NCBI GenBank assembly: GCA_027257055.1
Contig: JAPVLO010000991.1
Span: 186,001-250,000, forward strand
Direction: 5' to 3'
From: Cephalopachus bancanus
Taxonomy: Eukaryota > Chordata > Mammalia > Primates > Tarsiidae
Length of the DNA: 64,000 bases
Position numbers and translations under genes: made by a program. A model generated the notes under the pieces. It saw only the letters and a program-made list of their open reading frames with translations, searched no databases and had not been told where the DNA came from. Each line of letters starts with the position of its first letter. Position 1 is the stretch's first letter. Shown in pieces: positions 23,144 to 35,022 of the stretch.

Positions 23144-23160
23144 ATCTATCTATCTATCTA
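23094..23160. repeat. (TATC)n tetranucleotide microsatellite
   Basis: About 15 tetranucleotide units with one 'ATC' slip near 23142. Confidence 0.96.
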
Positions 23161-23162
23161 CT

Positions 23163-23448
23163 ACCATCTTTAGAGGCAAAGTCTCACGCTGTTGCCCAGC
23201 TAGCATACTGTAGCACAAGTAAAGCTCGTTGCAGTCTCAAATGACTTAAGAGATCCTCCAGCTTCAGCCTCCTGTGTTGCGGGGACTACCAGAGTTGATA
23301 TCATACCTGGCTATTTTTAAAAAATTTTTGTACAGACAAGGTCTCTCTATGTATGTTGCCCAGGCTAGTCTCAAACTGGCCTCAAGTGATCCTCCCACCT
23401 CAGCTTCCCAGAGCACTAGGATTAAAGCATGAGCCATGGTGACTGGTC
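23163..23448 (-). mobile_element. Old, strongly diverged Alu
   Basis: 'AGGCAAAGTCTCACGCTGTT' through 'GTTGCCCAGGCTAGTCTC' to 'CATGAGCCATGGTGACTGG'. Both arms are detectable despite high divergence. Confidence 0.85.
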
Positions 23449-23449
23449 T

Positions 23450-24053
23450 GATGATTTTACTTTTGATGGGTCAAATTTATCCATTTTCCCTTTTATCGAT
23501 AGGGCTGTTGGTGTCAAGTCTAAGAACTGCTTGACTACTGTAGATCTTCAAGAATCTTTATTTTCTTAAATAAACTTTTTTTTTACAGCAGCTTTAATTT
23601 CACAGCAAAACTTAGCTGTGCAAAGTCCAGAGTTCCCATATATCTTTTGTCCTCACACATCCACAATGTTTTCCCCCCTAAAAGTTTAATAGATTTAAGA
23701 TCATAATCCATGTTGATTTAATTTTTGCATTAGTCTAAGACTTAGATCAAGGATCATTTTGGTCCTATAGATGTTTTATTGCTCCAGTATCACTTGGTGA
23801 AAACATTATCTGTCTTCCATTGAATGGTTTTTATACCATTGTTAAAAATCAGTTAGGCATATTTATGTAGCTCAATGTCTGCGGTTTGTGTTCTCTTACA
23901 TTGATCTGTGTCTTTCTACGAATATCACACAATCTTAAGTAATGTAGCTATCTAAGTCTTGAAATCAAGTAGACCTATTCCTCGTACTAAATTTTTTCAA
24001 AATTATTTTATCTATTTTAGTTCTTTTGAATTTCCATATAAATGTGAAAATGA

Positions 24054-24145
<92 letters not shown>

Positions 24146-24335
24146 CTGAGATTTTGAGAGGAATTGTGTGAAGCCTATATTTCAATCTGGGGAGAATTGA
24201 TGTCTTTGCTATATTAACACTTCCAATCCAAAACAATCCATGGTACATCTCTTTATCTATTTACATATTCTTTTATTAGTATTGTATAATCTTCAGTCTA
24301 AAATATGATTTCTTACATTTACACCCAGATGTAAT
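23450..24335 (-). mobile_element. Old L1M ORF2 fragment containing a microsatellite
   Basis: The plus strand is the complement of L1M ORF2 ('TTTATCCATTTTCCCTTTTA', 'GCTCCAGTATCACTTGG', 'GAGAATTGATGTCTTTGC'). About 110 bp (23575-23685) is a second fragment resembling an L1 3' UTR ('CAGCAGCTTTAATTTCACAG'). Confidence 0.75.
24054..24144. repeat. (CT)n(CA)n compound microsatellite
   Basis: About 8 CT units followed by about 37 CA units with one CG interruption. It lies inside the L1M fragment, replacing or expanding a short stretch of ORF2. Confidence 0.97.
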
Positions 24336-24877
24336 TTTCTGCTACAAGCTTACCCTAGTGATGGGATGATTTCATCTCAGTTATTAAGCCTACTTGCCAA
24401 CCATGGGTGAGAGAATGTTTCAAAAAAACAATAGGAACAGAAAATGGGTAGAGGCAACATGAGTGGCTAAAGGTAACCTGGGGAGCTGACTTTCCACACA
24501 TCCAGAGAAACTTCTCCACAAGATTTATCAAAGTAAGCACTCCACTAGTCAGATTTGAGTTGGAACCAATTCACTTTGGCCCAAATGAACAGCAGACTAG
24601 TTCCTTTGATCACCTCTGCTCCAGGGTGATTAGAAGGCCATAAGCCATTGTGTGTGCGTGTGTGTTTAACTAGTCGCAGGATAAGGAAGAATCAGTGCAA
24701 TCTGAAGTGGCTCTATGCCCACATGGAACCAACTCTGGTTTTACCTACCCTCTCAACCCATTATTAGCTATAGAAAACCACTTTCAACAATATTCTCAAT
24801 TAGATAGCTACCCTTTCTGCTTCATGGACTGAAAATACTTTTTGGTGGGTGTTACTAGTTTCTCACCCCATCTCTCT

Positions 24878-25182
24878 CTTTTTTTTTTTTTTTTTTTTTT
24901 TTTTGAGTTGGAGTCTCACTCTATCGCCCAGACTGGAGTCCAGTGGCATGCTCCCAGTCACCGCAGCCTCGACCTGCTGGGTTCCAGCGATCCTTCCACC
25001 TCTGCCTTCCAAGTAGCTGGAACTACAGGCGCACACTACCACACCCAGCTAATTTTTGATTTATTGTAGAGACAAGGTCTCGCCAAGTTGCCCGGGTGGG
25101 TCGCGAACCCACGGGCTCAGGCAATCCATTCGCCTCGGCCTCCCAAAGTGCTGGGATTACAGACTGAGCCACCAAGCCTGGC
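24878..25182 (-). mobile_element. Alu with 14-bp target-site duplication
   Basis: Run of about 25 T, both arms, end 'AAGCCTGGC'. 'CTCACCCCATCTCT' is at 24862-24875 and 25183-25196. Confidence 0.96.
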
Positions 25183-25589
25183 CTCACCCCATCTCTTACA
25201 ATGCTTAGTCTCATACACTTGACCAGTAAGCACTCATGTTGTGTACTCTCAACAGACCCCATTTTTAGAACTAGTAGCCACTTTCCTTGCCCAGCCCCAC
25301 CTGTTACTAGGGATTTGTAATTCCCTACTTTGAACCAAGCAGGGAATTGAAGATGACTACGCATTGTGTAGTTCACTTGGGCAACAAGCCTCATGGCATC
25401 AGACCCTCCAAAAGTACATAAACCTCACAGCAGAACCTACACGCTCTATTGGTATTCCAGCAATCCCAATATACCCAACATTCTCTTCTTTCCCACACTG
25501 CAGCATTCTTATATCCCAACACCAAATGAATTTTAAGATTGAAGAATGCTTTTAGTAGCTCATAGCATCAGTTTTTGTGCTTCAAATAT

Positions 25590-25960
25590 GATTATGGTTA
25601 TACTTGCCATTGTTATAGTTAGCAATAGTTACTGTTAAAGCTATGGTTAGATGTAGGTATTGCTATTTTTGTTTAGTCTGTCAGCTGTGGTGATTTAATG
25701 GCAATACTAATTATAGATACTCGTTATGTTTATAGTTAGATACTTACCTAGTTATGGTTGTTAACTAGTCTGATTACCACCTGCAGCTACTAGCTAGTTG
25801 TGGTGACTAGTCATGACTACTAGCCAGTCACATTCTGCCTATTTGCTGTTACTGGCTATGACTATTAACTAGTTGTGATAACTGGTTATGGTTGTCCGTA
25901 GTTGTAGTTATGGCTAGATATAGTTATGGTTGATTATGAATACAGCTTAAAGTATGGTCA
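25590..25960. repeat. Cryptic, decayed GTTATGGTTA / ACTAGTT simple repeat
   Basis: Words such as 'GTTATGGTT', 'GCTATGGTTAG', 'TATAGTTAGATA', 'TTAACTAGT' and 'GTAGTTATGG' recur irregularly about every 12-25 bp over 370 bp. Composition is strongly biased to T, A and G. No fixed period is visible. Confidence 0.6.
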
Positions 25961-26529
25961 TAATTATATTCTGTAATAATGTTATATTTACAGGTTATAC
26001 CATTATAGCTGTACTTATTTGATCTACAATGTAATCTACTCACAGACATATTGAATTCTTCCAAATATTTCATTACCCATGCCCACAGGGAGAGCATACA
26101 CATACTATATTATTCCACTATGTCATTTGACTCCTTGTTCCTTACGAAACATCTGAGGTGCAGTGTCCTTCAGGACAAAGCCATGTATATAAACTCTTGA
26201 GGAGAGATTTGGTCTTTCATACCCTGTTATTAGTCGCAGACTCCAAGAACCACCTGACAAGTGAAACACCAATCACCTATACAATAGTTATTCCTGAAAG
26301 CACTCCTCCTCAAAATCCCTAGCCCTCATCCAAATTCAGTGAGAAAATCAGCTAGAAAACCTACATGGGAATCTGACACTCTCATACCCAATTTATCTAA
26401 ACCAAACCTGCCTGAGCCCCCAGCACAATGCTCCCTCTTATACCAATGTTTCCATGTCCCTCAAATATAGAGGTGCTTTTACCCCAATCTAGAAAGCAAA
26501 GCAGTCATGCAGGGAAGCAGAACACATCC

Positions 26530-26790
26530 TGTGTATTCTTTTCAAGGGTCTATCCATCCAAGTCCAAGTTAAAAACCTTACATCCTCCAAGAGGCTTTCT
26601 CAGATGCATATGGTCAGGAGCCACCTCTCCTTCTCCCGTAAGTTTTCGTGTGTAGCTCCCCCAAATGTCCTCTAGCTTGTGTCAGTATTAACATCTATAC
26701 TTTCGATTGTTTCCCTCACTGTACTGTGAGCACCTGGATGATAGAACCACATGCCTTATTAATTTCTCCATGCACTAGAGTACAGAAGTG
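26530..26790 (+). mobile_element. L2 LINE 3' relic
   Basis: 'CAAGAGGCTTTCTCAGATGC' and 'CCCTCACTGTACTGTGAGCA' with 'CTTATTAATTTCTCCATGCA' follow the order of the L2 3' end. Confidence 0.6.
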
Positions 26791-27239
26791 ATTTGAAAGT
26801 GGTGGGGCATATCCCAATTGTGAAATCAGAATCGCAGTGAATATTACTAACAATAGAATACAAAGTTTAAGATGGGCTTATTTTGTTTTGATATATATAA
26901 ATTTTTTCTATCAACTGAAGAAGCATTTAGAAAGTACATAAGGAGAATGAAGATTTTTAAAATTGCAAAAACTATCATAGTTTTGGGCAAGAAAGGGTTA
27001 ACTCTAAGACTATGTTGCCAAGCATATGCCTAAGAAAAGCCTGTTGTCAGTAGTGGCCATTGGCAGAGTTTACCTAAGTCCCCAGAATTCTTGCCTGATA
27101 TTTTCTACAATAATGTGGAAGGTGGCAACAAAAGAAACATCTAGTGAATCACAAGTCTTAAACTATAACTGAGCAAAGGATAAAGTATATAATTAAGACA
27201 TATAAGTCATAATGATAATTTTTTGTCATGATAACAGTA

Positions 27240-27345
27240 CTAATAAAAACAAGTTATTATTTATAGGTACAAATTACTATCATCGTTTCATAGATGAAAC
27301 AACGGACATTTAAAGAAATTGTGATGACGTGCCCAATGTCCCAAA
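27240..27345 (-). mobile_element. MIR relic
   Basis: 'CATCGTTTCATAGATGAAAC' followed by 'GTGCCCAATGTCCCAAAGT' matches the complement of the MIR core ('tttacagatgaggaaac', 'ttgcccaaggtc'). Confidence 0.6.
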
Positions 27346-27827
27346 GTAAATGAAAGGTTCTATTTTACCCTGTGATAATGGCTAATAAGCAGTTTTCAGC
27401 AAATATTTCAGTAATCTCTTGGCACTTGGGCAGATGGAAGAAATGCCACTCCTTTACATTTAAATATGGTCATTGCGAATTGCTTAGGTTACTACCAGGG
27501 AGAAGGTCTCAGAGCCAGCACTCAATTCACAAACTCTGTCTCTTTCTCTTTCTTGCTTTCTGCCACATCAACTGCCAATTTTTAAAGTTGATGGCTGGGA
27601 CATCTGGGACTTGATTGAAGACAATGCGAGACTAAACCACTTGCTGACTCAGATAGGGAATGTAATATGAGCCAAAAATAAACTTGTCATTTAAAAAGAA
27701 AGAAAGAATTCTTGCCCGATAAGACTGTTTTCATACACCTGAGGCCTTTGGCAACCCTGGATCAGTTTGACCAGAGAGTTTAAGCTAACAATGTGACTTA
27801 TGGTGAACACCTGTGTTTGCTCTAGGG

Positions 27828-28244
27828 CAGCAGTCCCCTTTTTGGCATCAGGGACTGGTTTCATGGAAGACAATTTTTCCATGGCAGGAGATGGGGGGGA
27901 AGTACAATAAAACCTCACTGCTAATGTTAATCTGTATTTACAGCTGCTACCCACCGCTAGCATCACCACCTCAGATCATTAGGCATTAGATTCGCATCAG
28001 GAGTATGCAACATAGATCCCTCACATGTGTGCAGTTCACAGTATGATTCGTACTATTAGAATCTAATGCTGCCGCTGATCTGACAGAAAACGGAGCTCAG
28101 AGGTAATGCTAGCATTGGGGAGCAGCTGTAAACACCAATGAAGTTTCACTGCTGGACTGCGGTTCACCTCCTGCTGTGCGGCCCAATTCCTAACATGCCA
28201 TGGACTGGTGGCTGGTAGCTTGAGAGTGATCTTAGGGACTCCTG
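27828..28244 (+). mobile_element. MER1-type (hAT-Charlie) non-autonomous DNA transposon
   Basis: 'GGCATCAGGGACTGGTTTCA', 'GCATTAGATTCGCATCAGG' and 'GCCGCTGATCTGACAG' in the MER1 order, with ends resembling 'CAG...CCCTG'. Related copies lie at 32.9 and 38.7 kb. Confidence 0.82.
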
Positions 28245-28266
28245 GTACTGTGTTAGAAATAAAAAC

Positions 28267-28395
28267 TCTACTTGGAAGGCTGAGGCAGAAGGATCGCTGG
28301 AGCCCAGCAGGTCGAGGCTGTGGTAGCCGGGAGCAGCCACTGCACTCCAGTCTGGGTGACAGAGTGAGACTCCAACTCAAAAAAAAAAAAAAAAA
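28267..28395 (+). mobile_element. 5'-truncated Alu (right-arm remnant)
   Basis: Starts within the right arm ('ACTTGGAAGGCTGAGGCAGA') and ends 'GACTCCAACTC' plus an A tail. Confidence 0.9.
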
Positions 28396-28468
28396 GAATG
28401 AAAGAAAAACTATTACTTGCCAAATATCATATGTCAGGGCACATTTCTACTTAAAAACTACTTTCTGA

Positions 28469-28757
28469 CTGGGTGTGGTGACTCATGCCTATAATTCCAG
28501 CACTTTGAGAAGCAGGAGGACCGCTTGAGCTCAGGAGTTCAAGACCAGCCTAGGCAATGCAGTAAGACCTCATCTGTACAAAAACTATAAAAAATTAGCC
28601 AGGAGTGCTGGCACACATCTGTAGACCCAGCTACTCGGATGAGGAGGGTGTGGATCCTTTCAGCCCAGGAGTTCGGAAGCTACAGTGAGGTGTGAATGTG
28701 CCACTGCATTCCAGCCTGGGCAACAGAGGGAGACCCCCAAGTAAAAAAAAAAAACAA
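28469..28757 (+). mobile_element. Old Alu (AluJ-like)
   Basis: 'GACTGGGTGTGGTGACTCAT' to an A tail; the right arm is rearranged ('CGGATGAGGAGGGTGTGG'). Confidence 0.88.
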
Positions 28758-28861
28758 ACTACTTTCCTAAATTCTAAGAAGTAAGTTATTGCCGTTTTTT
28801 CAAATGTATTTTTAAATTAGAATATAAAATTGTATTTTCAAAAAGACAGTATATCATCATT

Positions 28862-29190
28862 GGCTATAGTCATCATGCTGTATAATAGGCCTACTGAACA
28901 ATGGAGTTCTATTCAGGTATAAAAAGGAACTGTCATTTGGAACCACATGAATGAACATAGAAGGCATTACGTTAAGTAAAGTAAGCTAGGCACAGAAAGA
29001 CAAATACCACATGATCTCACCCATATGTGGAACGTAAAAAAGTTACTCTCATAGAAGTAGTAGAATGGTGTTTACCGAGGGCTGGGGTGGTTAGGGATGA
29101 GGGGAGTGGGAAAGATGTTGGCTAAATACATATTTACAATTAGAAATAATAAGGTAAAATTGTCATTTTATTACTGTATTTTATTATAGA
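28862..29190 (+). mobile_element. L1M 3' end fragment
   Basis: 'CCACATGAATGAACATAGAA', 'CCACATGATCTCACCCATAT' and 'GGTGTTTACCGAGGGCTGGG' follow the L1M ORF2 end and 3' UTR in sense. Confidence 0.82.
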
Positions 29191-29214
29191 GATGCGGGGT
29201 GTAAGTCAGAATTA

Positions 29215-30385
29215 TCTACGCAAGTAGGCTGCATGCAGGTGAAGTTTGGGCCTCCAACTTCCCTTTGTTTAGGATCAGGTACCCTTTGTGTTGTTATGTG
29301 CCCTCCCTTCTCTCCCCTGACAGGGTCTGTCACTGCCAATCCCTCCCTTGTGCTAATGTGATTAATGTTCAGATTCTATTTATGAATGAAAACATGTGGC
29401 ACTCAGTTGTTTCTGTGACAAATGACCAAGTATGATGGTCTCCAAGTCCATCCAATGTGCTGCAAAGTCTATGACTTTGGTGTTCTTTATGGCTGTGTAA
29501 TACTCCATCATGTATATGTACCACATTTGCTTTATCCAGTATGCTTTTGATGAGCAGTAGGGTTGGTTTCATGTTTTAGCTACTATAAATATTGCACCTA
29601 CAAACATGCCTGTGCAGGTCTTTTTGGTAGAATGATTTATGGCCCTCCAAGTACATTCCCAGGAGATGGATTGCTGGATCATATGGCAGGTCAATTTTTA
29701 GTTCTAGGAATCGCCACACTGCTTTCTATAGAGGTTCCGAACTTGGACTCCCACCAATAGTATAGGTGTTCCCTTTTCTCCATACCTGTGCCACCATCTG
29801 TTGTTTTTTGATTTATTAATTATAGCCAAACTTATTGGAGTTAAGCGCGATATTACCTCATTGTGGTTTGTGGTTTGTATTTCTCTGAAGATTTGTGAGG
29901 TTGAGCATTTTTTCATGTATCTGCTGGCCACTTGTATATCTTCTTTTGAAAATGTTTATTCATGTCCTTTGCTCACTTTTTAATAGGGTAGTTTGTTTTC
30001 TCCTTTCAGCTAATTTGAATTCCTTGTAGATCCCGGGTGTTAGGTCTAGGATTTTGTCAGATACACAGTTGGCAAATATTTTTCCCCATTCTGAGGGTTA
30101 TCTCCCTACTCTCTTGATGGTTTCTTTTGCTGTGCAAATGCTTTTCAATTTGATGAGGTCCCACTTGTCTATCTTAGCTTTTATGGCATTCGCTTTTGGG
30201 GATTTGATCAAGAATTGATTGCCTACTCTGATGTGCCTAAGAGTGTTTTCTACATTTTCTTCTATGATTCTTATGGTTTGAGGTTTTATGTTTAGGTCTT
30301 TGATCCATTTAGAGTTGACTGCTATATATGGTGATAGGTAGGGGTCTTGTTTCATTCTTTTGCAACTTGTCAGTCAGTCACAGTT
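29215..30385 (-). mobile_element. 5'-truncated L1 (3' UTR and ORF2 C-terminal region)
   Basis: The plus strand is the complement of an L1 3' UTR (from about 29215) and ORF2 up to 'GAGTTGACTGCTATATATGG' near 30330. Two minus-strand segments (29704-29931 and 30098-30355) still read as ORF2 C-terminal peptide but in broken frames. Confidence 0.9.
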
Positions 30386-30984
30386 CTCTAGATATTAATG
30401 CTTCAATAATAAAACTTGACAAAACTACATGAGGCCAAATCCTGCTAAATCAGGATTTCAGAATTCGGTTCTCTGAAAATCATGACCTCTTATTAATAAA
30501 ACAGAAGACTGCAAGACTGCTAATGAAAATGCTCTTGCCAGATGAATTAGGTGGTTCAATGCTTTACTGAAAACTGCTTAAAAGTCCTACAGTTGTCACC
30601 ATACAACAAGAATGAACTCAAAAAGAATGATTAATGTCAGAGATAATGTGATGAGGCTAAGTAATATGCAAAAATCACTTTTCTTTTATACATAAGCCTC
30701 TGCATATCTCAGGATGTCTAGGCTCCTAACATTTGGAAATTGGAGATTACTGGTACCAGATCAGATAGAAGAACGGGGACCAAATTTACCTGCTGCCTAA
30801 AACAACATAAAAACTGAAGAAGTACACAGTAGAAAAAAAATTTCAGGCACTGCACATTGGTCAACACATGACAATTATCTGTGAGAGAGGAGAAACAATT
30901 CCGAGTCCATCCATTGTCCAGTCAACTTCTCAGAGACAGAATACTGGCTTCAGTGCAGAGAATGGAAACTCAGGAAAGGACTGG
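30386..30984. other. Old repeated sequence R (copy 1)
   Basis: From 30381, 'GTTCTCTAGATATTAATGCT' aligns with 'GTTCTCAAGATGTTAATGCT' at 62848, and weaker similarity continues for about 200 bp. I do not recognise the family. Confidence 0.45.
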
Positions 30985-31800
30985 AAATTTCCCATATTGA
31001 CACATTAAAATGGAAATAAAAGATGATCATCTCAATAGATGCAGGCAAATACAAGAGAGGAACCCAAATACCTGATTTTTTTTTCATATAAAAGTATGTT
31101 TTCTTACATGTTTAAACTTCAAAGTACTCTCCGTTTGATGCAATACACCTATTGCAACACTTTTCCCACTGTTTAAAAAAGCTTCTGAATTTGTCAATTT
31201 TGATGCCTTTTAGGGTCTGTGCTGTCTTTTGTTTCACCTTTTCCAAATCAGCAAAACGTTTTCCTTCGAGGAATTTTTTTCATCTGGGGAAACAAAAAAA
31301 AGTCACTCGGGGTGAGATCCGGTAAATAGGGAGGGTGGAACAGGGGGGTCAAGCCACTTTTGGTCAAAAACTGCTGAACACACTGCACTGGGTGTTGTCA
31401 TGGTAGAAGGACCACAGGACGTTTCTTCCACAAATCATGATATAACCTTCTCAAAACTTTCAGATAAAAACTTTGGTTGGACATTTGATCCAGAAGAAAT
31501 TCCAAGTGTACTACAAGGAACATACCCACCAAAAGATAATTCCAGTTTTTTTGGGGGGAGTCTCATATTTGACTAAATCTAACATCCATATCTGAAAAAT
31601 AATAACAGCAAATAAGCCACAGGAGAATATATTCTCAATTGGTTGAAAAGCATCTATGAAAACCTACAACTAACATAAGACTTACTTGTGAAAGTTGTAA
31701 TGCTTGACTTTTGAGATCAGGAATCAGGCAAGGATGTCTGCACTCACCATTTCTAAACAACAATTATGCTGAATTAAAGTAATGAAATAAGGTGATAAAA
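30985..31800 (+). mobile_element. Old L1M ORF2 fragment split by a mariner element
   Basis: 'GATGATCATCTCAATAGATG' (31023 onward) and, after the insertion, 'TTGACTAAATCTAACATCC' (31569 onward) plus 'GAATCAGGCAAGGATGTCTG' are consecutive parts of ORF2 upstream of the reverse transcriptase catalytic region. Confidence 0.75.
31060..31566 (-). mobile_element. Tc1/mariner transposon remnant with transposase C-terminal half
   Basis: Conceptual minus-strand translation gives, with small frame breaks, the mariner signatures in order: a 'HDN' block (31395-31420), 'PPYLPDLTPSDFFLFP' (about 31285-31350, holding the last catalytic D), then 'LKGIKIDKFRSFFKQWEKC' (31165-31235) and the terminal 'IASNGEYFE' (about 31110-31140). 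At about 500 bp it is far shorter than a full 1.3-kb element. It is inserted into L1M ORF2. I cannot assign the subfamily. Confidence 0.85.
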
Positions 31801-32447
31801 TTCTGTTTTATAATGACATCTTGGATAAACAAAATCAAGAAAATCTGTCATCTTCAACTATTAACTTCCCCCGATCTGTGTTTGCAGTGGCTTCAGTGCT
31901 AGCACTGTAAATAAATTATCTCTATTGGCATAAACATCCAAAGTATATCACAGAAAAATCTGTGAACTGCATAAAAATAACACAAAATACATTCTAATAC
32001 GTACATGAAAAACCACTCATGGAATCCTATGACTCATCATGACAATGCTCTTCTTAGTACTAATATAATAGTGTTATCAGGACTGATAGCATGAGTTACA
32101 GTATTAGCACTACTAATATTTATAATAATAAAAAGGAAAATCTGCTGAATGATTACATACCTGGCAGATATGTAGTTCAAACTTTCATATGAATTTCCAC
32201 ATTTCAAACCTACAAAAAAATCTGTACCACAGGAACACTTAATAATTCTAAAGCTTTGATTTGTCATGAGGATTGAGAAAATGTGTAGAATATACATATG
32301 GAAACTGAAAAGCCGCAGAAATAAACAAATAATCATACTATCACAACAATAGTATCTAGTAAGTCTTATTTAAATGTGAAAAAGTCTCATCTGCAACCTA
32401 CTTACTTAACTGCCAGGAAGTAAATTCACTCCAAAATTCTTAATATG
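31801..32447. other. Interval without recognised content
   Basis: Nothing recognisable. Confidence 0.55.
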
Positions 32448-32707
32448 GGCCAGGCGCAGTGACTCAAGTCTATAATCCCAGCACTTTGGGAGGCTGAGGT
32501 GAGAGGATTGCCTGAGCCTACGGGTTCGAGACCATCCTGGGCAACTTGGCGAGACCTTGTCTCTACAATAAATCAATAAAAATTAGCCGGGCATGATGGT
32601 GCATGCCTGTAGTTCCAGCTACTTGGAAGGCTGAGGCGGAAAGATCACCTGAGCCCAGGTAGAGGCTGCAATGACCATGAATATGCCACTGTATTCCAGT
32701 CTGGGCT
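32448..32707 (+). mobile_element. 3'-truncated (tailless) Alu with target-site duplication
   Basis: Begins 'GGGCCAGGCGCAGTGACTCA' and stops at 'CCAGTCTGGG', about 25 bp before the expected A tail. 'CTTAATATG' stands directly before and directly after it. Confidence 0.88.
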
Positions 32708-32897
32708 TAATATGAGCTATACTTCTCATTTTCTCATACCCAAAGCTCTTGAAGATCCTATAACAAATCTATTGAGAAAGATGAAAAGTCCCTCAGAATC
32801 TGCTTCTAGAGCTCAGCGTCAATAAAATAAACTCTTACAAGAGCTGAGGATTACTAAGAGTTCAAAAATGAAAGTGCCTTTTGGGATTATGACTTAA

Positions 32898-33058
32898 ATC
32901 AGGGATCCCCAAACTTTTTAGCACCAGGGATCGGTTTAATGGAAGATAATTTTTCCACGAACTAGGAGTATGGATGGGGGGCGATCATGAGGTATAAGAT
33001 TCTCATAAGGACAGCGCAACCTGAATCCCACATATGTGCCTAATTATGGGAACCCCTA
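32898..33058 (+). mobile_element. Internally deleted MER1-type DNA transposon
   Basis: 'CAGGGATCCCCAAACTTTT' at the left, 'TAAGATTCTCATAAGGA' in the middle and 'TATGGGAACCCCTAA' at the right: the two MER1 termini with most of the interior lost. Confidence 0.75.
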
Positions 33059-33934
33059 ATTTAAAGCATGTAACATTTTTTTAAATCTCTTTTAGTAACC
33101 CTCTGAGTTTTCTAATCCAAATAATATTAACTTAAAAATAATGAAGGTAGTGGAACAAAAGGTAATTTATAAACAAGCAGTATGCACCTTGTTCATACTC
33201 AAAAGCCAGTCCGTACATATGGTGAAAATAAGATAATCATAATGGAAAATATACATACAATTGTTCCATATAACTTCATCATATTCTTCCCATCTATGGA
33301 AAGGTAGCATGGTTTTCCCAATGAAAAGAAAAGCTGGACTAACTGATTAGGTAATTGTATCACCGGAAAAGCAAGATCTTATCAAGCAGGGGCCTTAATG
33401 CAGATTTGTGGATTGTTTCATTAAATCCTCATAGGCTTTATCATGTAAAATTTAGCATTTTCAAACACAGAATTGTCTTCTGTTTAAATGAAATATGTTT
33501 AAAATACTTTTGTTGAGTGAAAACATGTAAAAATGACTGTTTTTTTATTATCACTATGCTTATTTGTACACCCTTCAACTCAAATTCATTAGTGACACAG
33601 AAATGTTCTCTTCAGAAATTACTTACCAATACACAATACAGTAGTCTTTGAAAACTTCCTATTATGGAAAATGAACATTCGCTCTTCCATTGCCCATGTT
33701 TAGTGCATTTGTCTCTCTGGTCTGTCTAGAGTAGAGGTGGCTGACAAATACTATCCTATCAACTAGAAGCAAAATTGTGAGGTTGCTGATAATTCACTTC
33801 CTGGAAAACATTGAGTGAAGACTGACATGCAGTGTTAACTTCACAGAACCCATCTACATTAAGCTCGGAAACTTAAAAATACAAAGAAGTCATTTTGCTG
33901 TAAATGTATCCTCGGATCTTTGGCCTAATAAAAG
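33059..33934. other. Interval without recognised content
   Basis: Nothing recognisable in this AT-rich stretch. Confidence 0.5.
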
Positions 33935-34260
33935 ATGATTATTAAATGTGCTCTTATTTTTACCAAAGTAGTAGCAATTCATTTTGTGTTACTACTATCA
34001 CCAGTATTATTACAAAGAGATGAAGGAGGAGCAGCAGTTACATGTGCTGACTTACATGGTATGCAAACTCCAGGAGGCCTCTAGGTGGATTACCTCCCCT
34101 GACCCTCACAACAAACACGTGCCAATGAATGTTTTACTGACTCATTGCCACAGGTTTGTTGTGAGGATTAAAGAGAGAGCATTTGTAGATATTTTAGAAA
34201 CCATAAAGCAACAGAGAAAGCTAGTTATAGTATGACTATGCAACACTCCATACCTAAAAT
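33935..34260. repeat. MIR-like inverted unit P1 with 24-nt hairpin arms
   Basis: The left half reads as the complement of a MIR 3' half and the right half as sense MIR ('TTGTTGTGAGGATTAAAGAG'). At the centre, 'CTCACAACAAAC' (34105-34116) and 'GTTTGTTGTGAG' (34154-34165) are perfect inverted copies. Extending inward the arms pair at 21 of 24 positions (34105-34128 with 34142-34165), leaving a 13-nt loop. Confidence 0.65.
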
Positions 34261-34688
34261 AAATGAAGACATGCTAATTTCCCATTCACAATTTACTTAC
34301 CTATAAGCATGTGTATTTTATTTTTCAGCTCTATTAGTGATAATGCACTGGCTCTGTAGTTGGAGAACTGGAAAATCCTACAGGGGCTAGCAGCAAATCT
34401 CTACCATCCGTTATAAGAATGCAGATCACCAATTATGATGCAGAATGAAGCTGTGTTTACTAATAGCAATTCTAAAAATATAGACTCATTCCTCACCAAA
34501 AAATATGTAAAATATAACAAACAATAGATAGGTCAAGATGGGAAAAAATGAAGAGGTTAAAACATATGAGAAACACCCCAAACCAACCAGTAATAATCAT
34601 GGAGCAAAGACTAGTGAAATAGGAATTCAACACAGCAGGAAGAAAAGTTAAAATTTCCTAAATATATACATAAGCATACATATATTTA

Positions 34689-34992
34689 TTTATTTATTTT
34701 TTTAAATTTTTTTTTTTTGAGTTGGAGTCTCACTCTGTCGCCCAGACTGGAGTGCAGTGGCCGCTCCCGGCCACCGCAGCCTCGACCTGCTGGGCTCCGG
34801 CGATCCTTCCGCCTCAGCCTTCCAAGTAGCTGGAATTACAGGCATGCACTACCACGTCCGGCTGATTTTTTGATTTACTGTAGAGATGAGGTCTCGCTGC
34901 CCAGGAGGGTCTCGAACCCGCGGGCTCAGGCAATCCACTCACCTCAGCCTCCCAAAGGCGCGGGATTACAGGCTGAGCCACCGAGCCCGGCT
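34689..34992 (-). mobile_element. Young Alu with perfect 15-bp target-site duplication
   Basis: T-rich run, both arms, end 'GAGCCCGGCT'. 'GCATACATATATTTA' is at 34674-34688 and 34993-35007. It carries the 'AAAGGCGCGGGATTAC' left-arm change and lacks the 'AACTTGG' segment. Confidence 0.97.
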
Positions 34993-35022
34993 GCATACAT
35001 ATATTTAATAAGAAAATGTTTC

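Noticed and set aside
23094..23160. Regular short repeats resembling a CRISPR-like array
   Set aside because: Uninterrupted tetranucleotide microsatellite in a vertebrate genome; no spacers.
26428..26655. 75-codon plus-strand frame as a possible exon
   Set aside because: Overlaps an L2 relic, lacks splice-site support and has no recognisable domain.
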